DNA of 11,693 nt from Goniomonas avonlea (Eukaryota; Cryptophyceae; Goniomonadida; Goniomonadaceae). The position numbers were made by a program, and so were the translations under genes. Under the pieces are notes generated by a model, which saw only the letters and a program-made list of their open reading frames with translations, did no database searches and had not been told where the DNA came from. The stretch spans positions 1-11,693 of the forward strand of contig QUTJ01031429.1 of assembly GCA_003573635.1 (NCBI GenBank), written 5' to 3'. Shown here in pieces: positions 7,384 through 11,693 of this stretch. Position 1 is the first letter of the stretch, and the number at the start of each line of letters is the position of its first letter.

Positions 7384-9353
7384 ATGCGCTCGTCTCGGGA
7401 CGACGGTGCCGCGCCTCGGAAGCGATACGAGTTCTGGCCCGGGAATAATGAGTTCTTTTGTGGGGGTCACCTNATGTTGGGCCCAGCTAGGAGCCTGAAA
7501 ACGTTGGGCGTTTCTTTGTTAACTTTGACGGGTCCAGTTGTCTTGTTTATCATTTTTGTGTAAGCATCATTTATCGCCAAGCCGGGCTCTTATCGACACT
7601 GTAGAATCTGTCCGATTGAAGACACGCAAGACGTGTATCTTCTCGTCACCACCATTTGTTTTTACGCGTTCTGCATGTTGTTTCTGTTGTTAACCGCTGT
7701 CGCGGATCCGGGCATCTTCCCGCGTGCCGAAGCCCCCGCAGGTCAGGATTTGTTTCGATCCGCACACATCACCTGACGATCGTGCTTCAGATGGCCGAAC
7801 AATGCCACCAACTGCCAACATTGTGGTTAACGGTGTTCGAACGCAGCTGCGGTACTGTGGTGTGGACGTGTTCATCGTTTGGACAAAACCAACTCCTCGC
7901 AGCAACTTGTCATATTTACCGGCCACCAAAATGTGCACACTGTAGTATATGTGACAATTGTGTCGAAAATTTCGACCATCATTGTAAGTATCCCGATTCC
8001 GTCGGTTTTTTTGATCCTCTGCTCAGGTGAATGGGTCGGAAATTGTGTTGGAAAGCGGAACTACCGCTATTTTTTCGTCTTCATCATGTCCGTGTTTCTG
8101 TTCTGCATATATGTTCTCGTCGTTTGTATCTTTCGGGTAACCTCTTCCAGCGAGTTGCAGTACACCTGACCCCGGTCAGGCAAAATGGATCGCACAGTAC
8201 AAGTGGGAGCATGGCGACCAAAATGGCATCTGGGACATCGCGTTGGATAATCCTGTGCTGTATCCCCCTGTCACAGATTGATTGGTTGAGAATATGTGTG
8301 ATTCTCCTTGATTCATCCAAGTGTTGCGGTGTTCTGCCTCGTAGCGATCATGCTGGTGTCACTCGGTGCTTTGGTCAGCTTCCATTGTTACATTCAGAGT
8401 ATCGGCAAAACCACGCGAGAGCAGGTGGGTTCGTTACGTTTGATTTTCTCTTCCTTTGGAATGACGCTTCGCGAACGCAGCGGAAGAAACTGGGGAGAAA
8501 TTCCGGGAACATTTTTTCGAACTTTGCTTCTCACTTTTGCACGCGCCAGCAACCAAGGTGTGCTCGTTGGATTCTTGTGCTTTTGTATCGCTTCCTTGCG
8601 TATCTGTGTGGACTCATCTCCCGCAGCCGTCTTCCTGCGTTGAACTTGACCGCGATTGTGGACGTTGAACGGGTAATCTTGACTTGACTTCGCATGCGTT
8701 CGTGTTTGCCCGCAAACGTTGATCGCTGGTCTGTTCTCTCGAGTTATGTGATGCGTGGTTTCTCAGGCGGACTATCCTGCTTTCAACAAAGAGCCCGCGA
8801 TTGTCACGGCCAGCACCATGGCTGACCAGGTTGGTCTTGCCTTTTGTCTGGCAGCGCCTAACACCCACCTTAGCAGGTGCTGCTTGCCCGTGTCGTTTGG
8901 TCATCGGTTGTTAGCCATGGGACACATACACTCACAGCAGAATTATTTTCTTTTGCACGTCATCGACTTTGATTGATCTTGTCTGAGCCTGTGTCCAATC
9001 GCACTTTTCTGTTTTTGACTGCTGTGTCTCTTGAGCCTAGTGCATATATCTCACTGCCCTTTGACAGTTGTCTCGACGTGAGCAAGGGCTCTCGGCGCCA
9101 CTGCTTGATGGAGCCGATGAGCTCCCTCGCGCCCATCATCTTCGAGATGATCCCTGTGGCTGTCCTTGGTGCGGGATTTGATGTTCGTGTTTGCTCTTTT
9201 GCTCAGCGCTTTTTCTGAATGCTGACTCTGTTTGGCAGTTTCACATCGGGTTCTGGTGAAAGGATCCAGCTTCTGGACCCGACAAGTGCGAAAAGCTACC
9301 TTGCCGTCACAACCCCGCCACCAGTTGCTGGCGAGGGAGAATTGGCTGAATAA
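7384..9353 (+). CDS. DHHC-type palmitoyltransferase (zDHHC9/14/18-like), 12 exons
   Basis: Exons: 7384-7559, 7605-7741, 7791-7859, 7903-7983, 8027-8136, 8180-8259, 8322-8424, 8481-8557, 8627-8672, 8767-8829, 9068-9168, 9239-9353. The joined frame stays open for 385 residues. The family transfers palmitate from its own DHHC cysteine to protein cysteines at Golgi, ER or plasma membrane. Visible features: the zDHHC9/14/18-type N-terminal motif [20 protein letters not shown]; four membrane segments (about 35-58, 69-91, 167-190, 217-243); the cysteine-rich domain [23 protein letters not shown] (Cys155) followed by [14 protein letters not shown]; a TTRE (TTxE) motif after segment four; and a C-terminal NIFSNF/FC stretch like the family's PaCCT motif. 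DHHC is followed by Glu instead of the usual Pro. The unknown base at 7473 is the third base of a CTN leucine codon and does no harm. An in-frame ATG at 7267 would add 39 residues without family resemblance. The last three exons are less certain because of the 238-nt intron 8830-9067. Confidence 0.88.
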
Positions 9354-9451
9354 TGAATCCTTTTGCGTATGTGCAATTCCACATTCCCGTCTGTCAGCAT
9401 CAGTTCTTGAACATCAAAACGAAAGCTCAACTTTGATCAAACGATTGCACT
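9354..9451. other. convergent 3' intergenic spacer
   Basis: These 98 bp separate the stops of the DHHC gene (plus) and the cyclin gene (minus) and must hold both 3' UTRs or let them overlap. No clear AATAAA is seen for the DHHC gene. Confidence 0.6.
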
Positions 9452-10249
9452 TTATATACATTCGCCTGACAAGGTGCCGGCATTCCATGACTCAGCGCAC
9501 GTAAAATGCGGTGAAATCAAAAAAATGTCGTTTGCATCACAGGTGGGATCGCCAAGCTCGAATCCCAAGGGCAGAGTCAAATGGCTACCACACATGTCTG
9601 GTGTGGCCGCACGAGACAGTTCGGAGAAATCCAGAAGATTCGCAGAATCGCACACTCGTTTGCAACAACGATCCTCAGGAAGTTCGAAATTCTCGACTTC
9701 AATGTCGCGCGCCTTCCTCTTGGACGAGTGCACACTGAACTGCACGTGAGGACTGCCAATCAATTCCGGTGCCATGGCGCAAGATTCGTTGATGCGCGAC
9801 TCAATGGTACAATACTGGACAGGGGGGATAAATAGTTCAAAAGATAGGATGTTCAAAAGCTCGCGCTCAAGCAAGTTCAGCTCGCCAAGGGCGATTCCAC
9901 CGAGTGCGGCCCAATCAGAGTTGCGGAATGACCAATCCTCCAAAAATTTGGTGGCAACCACCACGCACGTCAAGAAGACCCGGTGGGCATTCAAAGATGT
10001 GAGCAGGAAGCCTGGAAGCTTGGTGTGAACGCGCTCCAGGTAGACGCAAGCTGCAACAAAGCAGCTCGGAGAGATTGATGGAAATCGTCGCAGGTGTTGG
10101 AAATACTCCGCAAAGCCAATCAGCGGTGTGGCTTGTGAGTGAAAAATGGTGATGGAGTCATCCTCGAGTCCCAACAGTACGCTGTGCTCGTTGTTCTCGA
10201 TTAACTTCGCCAGGTAAACCCCGACACGGTCTGCGGCAGCCGTGGACAT
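9452..10249 (-). CDS. Pho80/U-type cyclin (cyclin-box protein)
   Basis: A single open frame of 265 residues. The first ATG is at 10249-10247; eight sense codons lie upstream without another ATG. The N-terminal half holds one cyclin fold of the Pho80/P-U-type kind. Family hallmarks are FHSQATPLIGFAEYFQHLRR (36-55), SPSCFVAACVYLERV (60-74), NAHRVFLTCVVVATKFLED (87-105), then WAALGGIALGELNLLERELL (113-132) and LSFELFI. Such cyclins activate cyclin-dependent kinases (Pho85 or CDKA-like) in phosphate signalling or cell-cycle control. Which of these applies here cannot be told. After about residue 160 there is a tail of about 105 residues without recognised motifs. It carries SSKRKAR (175-181), which may be a nuclear localisation signal, and paired cysteines (DRCCKRVC). 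The gene has no intron, unlike both neighbours. It is convergent with the DHHC gene, with 98 bp between the two stops. A short 3' intron in the tail cannot be excluded. Confidence 0.87.
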   Translation of the reverse strand: MSTAAADRVGVYLAKLIENNEHSVLLGLEDDSITIFHSQATPLIGFAEYFQHLRRFPSISPSCFVAACVYLERVHTKLPGFLLTSLNAHRVFLTCVVVATKFLEDWSFRNSDWAALGGIALGELNLLERELLNILSFELFIPPVQYCTIESRINESCAMAPELIGSPHVQFSVHSSKRKARDIEVENFELPEDRCCKRVCDSANLLDFSELSRAATPDMCGSHLTLPLGFELGDPTCDANDIFLISPHFTCAESWNAGTLSGECI

Positions 10250-10882
10250 TGCGTTGCGTCGTTCCTTCTCCACGGGCTCAGCGGTGTTGTACCTTTACCG
10301 TCCGAACCTTATTAAAGACAAAAATAAGAAACCGCTGCCCACGACGCCCAGCACTCCGACACTGGACCGACAGTGCCCGACCCGCCTCCCCCAGCAAAAT
10401 CTCGCGATAACCAAAAAATCCACCGGCCAAAATTGCCCCAGGAAAGACCGGGAGACAGCCAGCCTGAGATTGTTTCGAGATTGTTCTCGCCTTTTTTACA
10501 TTTTCACCGGGTGAGGTTGTATCGGTGAGGAAAAAACCTCTGAGTTGTTAAAAGCCGATTTTTCCAAGGCCGAAACCGTGGTGGCGATTCGGAGGTGCGC
10601 TTGGAGAATTTCGGAGTCCCACAACGCTGTGCTCTCTCTTGATTCCGCTCTACTGTACGGACGTCAAAGTTTGACTGGCGCTGGGCGGCTTTTGTGGTCG
10701 CCGTTGTTTGAATATTGCCTGTGGGCTTTCGCAAAAACGTTCGTGGAGATCTCGCCCAAAGTAAGCCGCAATCCCGCGGTCTTCTCGGCACAGCATGAGT
10801 CGAGGGCAGAAATACAAGCCGAATGGTCTGGAGCAGGCGGAGGCCAAAAACCACTAACGCCCGAGGAGGGTCCCGAAACACC
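10250..10882. promoter_or_regulatory. upstream region of the cyclin gene and possible divergent promoter
   Basis: I see no recognisable gene in these 633 bp. It includes the presumed 5' region of the cyclin gene on the left and of the possible small plus-strand gene on the right. A near-perfect tandem GAGATTGTT repeat lies at 10466-10488 and a TCACCGGGTGA palindrome at 10504-10514. Long overlapping open frames on both strands (10504-10884 minus, 10545-10925 plus) lack known motifs and convincing starts. Confidence 0.4.
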
Positions 10883-11291
10883 ATGTTTGGCCAGCCCGAC
10901 CCGTCGCGGGCCGAATACGGGATAATATGTGCTGGTACCGGCGTGCCTTAAGTAACAGTGCCTCATCATCCCGCCTACAGTCGCGTGGTCGACTGTTCCC
11001 CACTGTCGAGGCTCTCGACCCCTCCTTCAGTCAAGAGGTCAGAGCGTAACGCCTTTCTCTGAGCTGGTTTCGGTACCTGGCTTGGCGTCGGAGGCAGTGA
11101 CAACAATTCAACGCGTCTAAAGGGATCGACACGCCTAAACAGTGCACCCACGAGGAACCCCTTGGGAGACTCGCATCCCGCCGTACCGATACTCATTCCG
11201 GGACACCTTCCGTTGGATCGGACTCTACCCGAACCCGTTCGCTCCTGGAGTTCTGGACACGCCGAAAGAACTGGCATACAGGGTTGAATAA
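10883..11291 (+). CDS. possible small gene of unknown function, three-exon model
   Basis: I do not recognise this protein. A consistent model is 10883-10934, 10981-11037 and 11143-11291, with GT-AG introns of 46 and 105 nt, giving 85 residues. The last exon is the best part. It follows a CTAAACAG acceptor and reads TRIPPYRYSFRDTFRWIG and then LYPNPFAPGVLDTPKELAYR before VE and a stop. That composition (aromatic, Pro-rich, no low complexity) looks like a real protein C-terminus, such as a small organelle subunit, though this is a guess. An AATAAA lies across the stop codon and could be a polyadenylation signal. Exon 2 (57 nt) could be skipped without a frameshift, and its reading frame is not convincing. 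The first exon starts MFGQPDPSRAEYGI. The true gene could also start further upstream. Confidence 0.35.
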
Positions 11292-11661
11292 AAACTAGCC
11301 GTTATGTTATTGACCGGTTCTTAATGCTCTTTCACGGCCGAACGCGCCCCAAGGCCTGGTGACGCAAAACCCGTGAGCAAAATAAATGTATTTCCAAAAA
11401 TTGGGTGTGGCCCAGGTCCAACGATTTTGATCTGCCACTGCAGCTTGATTTCCCCAAAATCCTGGAGCCTGGCTGTGGCAAAACAGCTGAACCACACCCA
11501 ACAGCTTTGGACGCAAGGCTCTATCAACCGCAGTTGCGCAGGATACGCTTCCAAGGCCTTGGCTCTCATCGCCGGCACAGCGGTGCAATTTTTGTCCCGG
11601 AATGAGTATCATCCCGGAAAGGAGGTGCCACGGTGGTTACAGTAACGGAGCACAGTGGATC

Positions 11662-11664
<3 letters not shown>
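11292..11664. other. stretch without a recognised gene
   Basis: Downstream of the possible small gene. It holds an AATAAA near 11380, an inverted repeat TTGGGTGTGG (11401-11410) with CCACACCCAA (about 11492-11501), and the 12-bp palindrome CCAAGGCCTTGG (11551-11562). Short open frames on both strands have no recognisable product. Confidence 0.4.

Positions 11665-11693
<29 letters not shown>
11665..11693. repeat. (GA)n microsatellite at the window end
   Basis: A pure GA run reaches the last base. The window also starts with GAGAGAGA. Confidence 0.95.

Noticed and set aside
7471-7473. Unknown base causing a possible break in the DHHC gene
   Set aside because: The codon is CTN, which is leucine for any base and agrees with the family motif GGHLML.
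9239-9504. Alternative longer reading frame for the last DHHC exon
   Set aside because: The frame ending at 9353 matches the phase of the preceding exon and gives a plausible tail; the longer frame overlaps the cyclin coding sequence.
10761-10793. Possible 33-nt intron (GTAAGC to CACAG) before an ATG at 10795
   Set aside because: It is shorter than any other intron here and the frame after the ATG stops after 20 codons.
10504-10925. Overlapping 126-codon open frames on both strands
   Set aside because: No recognisable motifs; the plus frame has no ATG start, and basic, Arg-rich composition is expected from GC-rich non-coding DNA. A real exon cannot be fully excluded.
1-11693. tRNA and rRNA genes
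   Set aside because: I looked for the conserved T-arm and box B sequence and for rRNA-like stretches on both strands and found none.

Overview
The window is nuclear DNA from an intron-rich eukaryote, most likely a unicellular alga or other protist. Its genes are cut by spliceosomal GT-AG introns, many only 43-70 nt long. Gene spacing is tight, and the non-coding DNA is full of GA/CT microsatellites and purine/pyrimidine tracts. I cannot name the species. The gene families are broadly eukaryotic, and both window ends run into (GA)n, as a contig broken at microsatellites would.

Layout. (1) 697-7193, minus strand: a 15-exon gene whose exons I joined by hand. All GT-AG junctions and phases agree and give 2061 nt (686 codons plus stop). 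It encodes a TPR-containing GT41 (O-GlcNAc transferase/SPINDLY-like) glycosyltransferase with an N-terminal membrane anchor. Its introns grow from 46 to 681 nt and hold most of the repeats in the window. (2) 7194-7383: a short shared, divergent promoter region. (3) 7384-9353, plus strand: a 12-exon DHHC zinc-finger palmitoyltransferase of the zDHHC9/14/18 type, with mostly 43-94 nt introns. (4) 9452-10249, minus strand: an intronless Pho80/U-type cyclin, convergent with the DHHC gene. (5) 10883-11291, plus strand: a possible small three-exon gene of unknown function, with only its last exon looking convincingly coding. (6) 11292-11693: no gene seen, ending in (GA)n.

No shared pathway is evident. 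The glycosyltransferase and the palmitoyltransferase are both predicted membrane enzymes that modify proteins, and they share a promoter region, so co-expression is possible but unproven. The most notable points are the membrane-anchored GT41 enzyme, the contrast in intron architecture between two adjacent genes, a Pro-to-Glu change right after the DHHC motif, several unexplained intronic repeats (a 62-bp minisatellite, four 25-bp identical units, TACGTA every 16 bp), a dispersed repeat whose hairpin shows compensating changes, and a duplicated 3' splice site.
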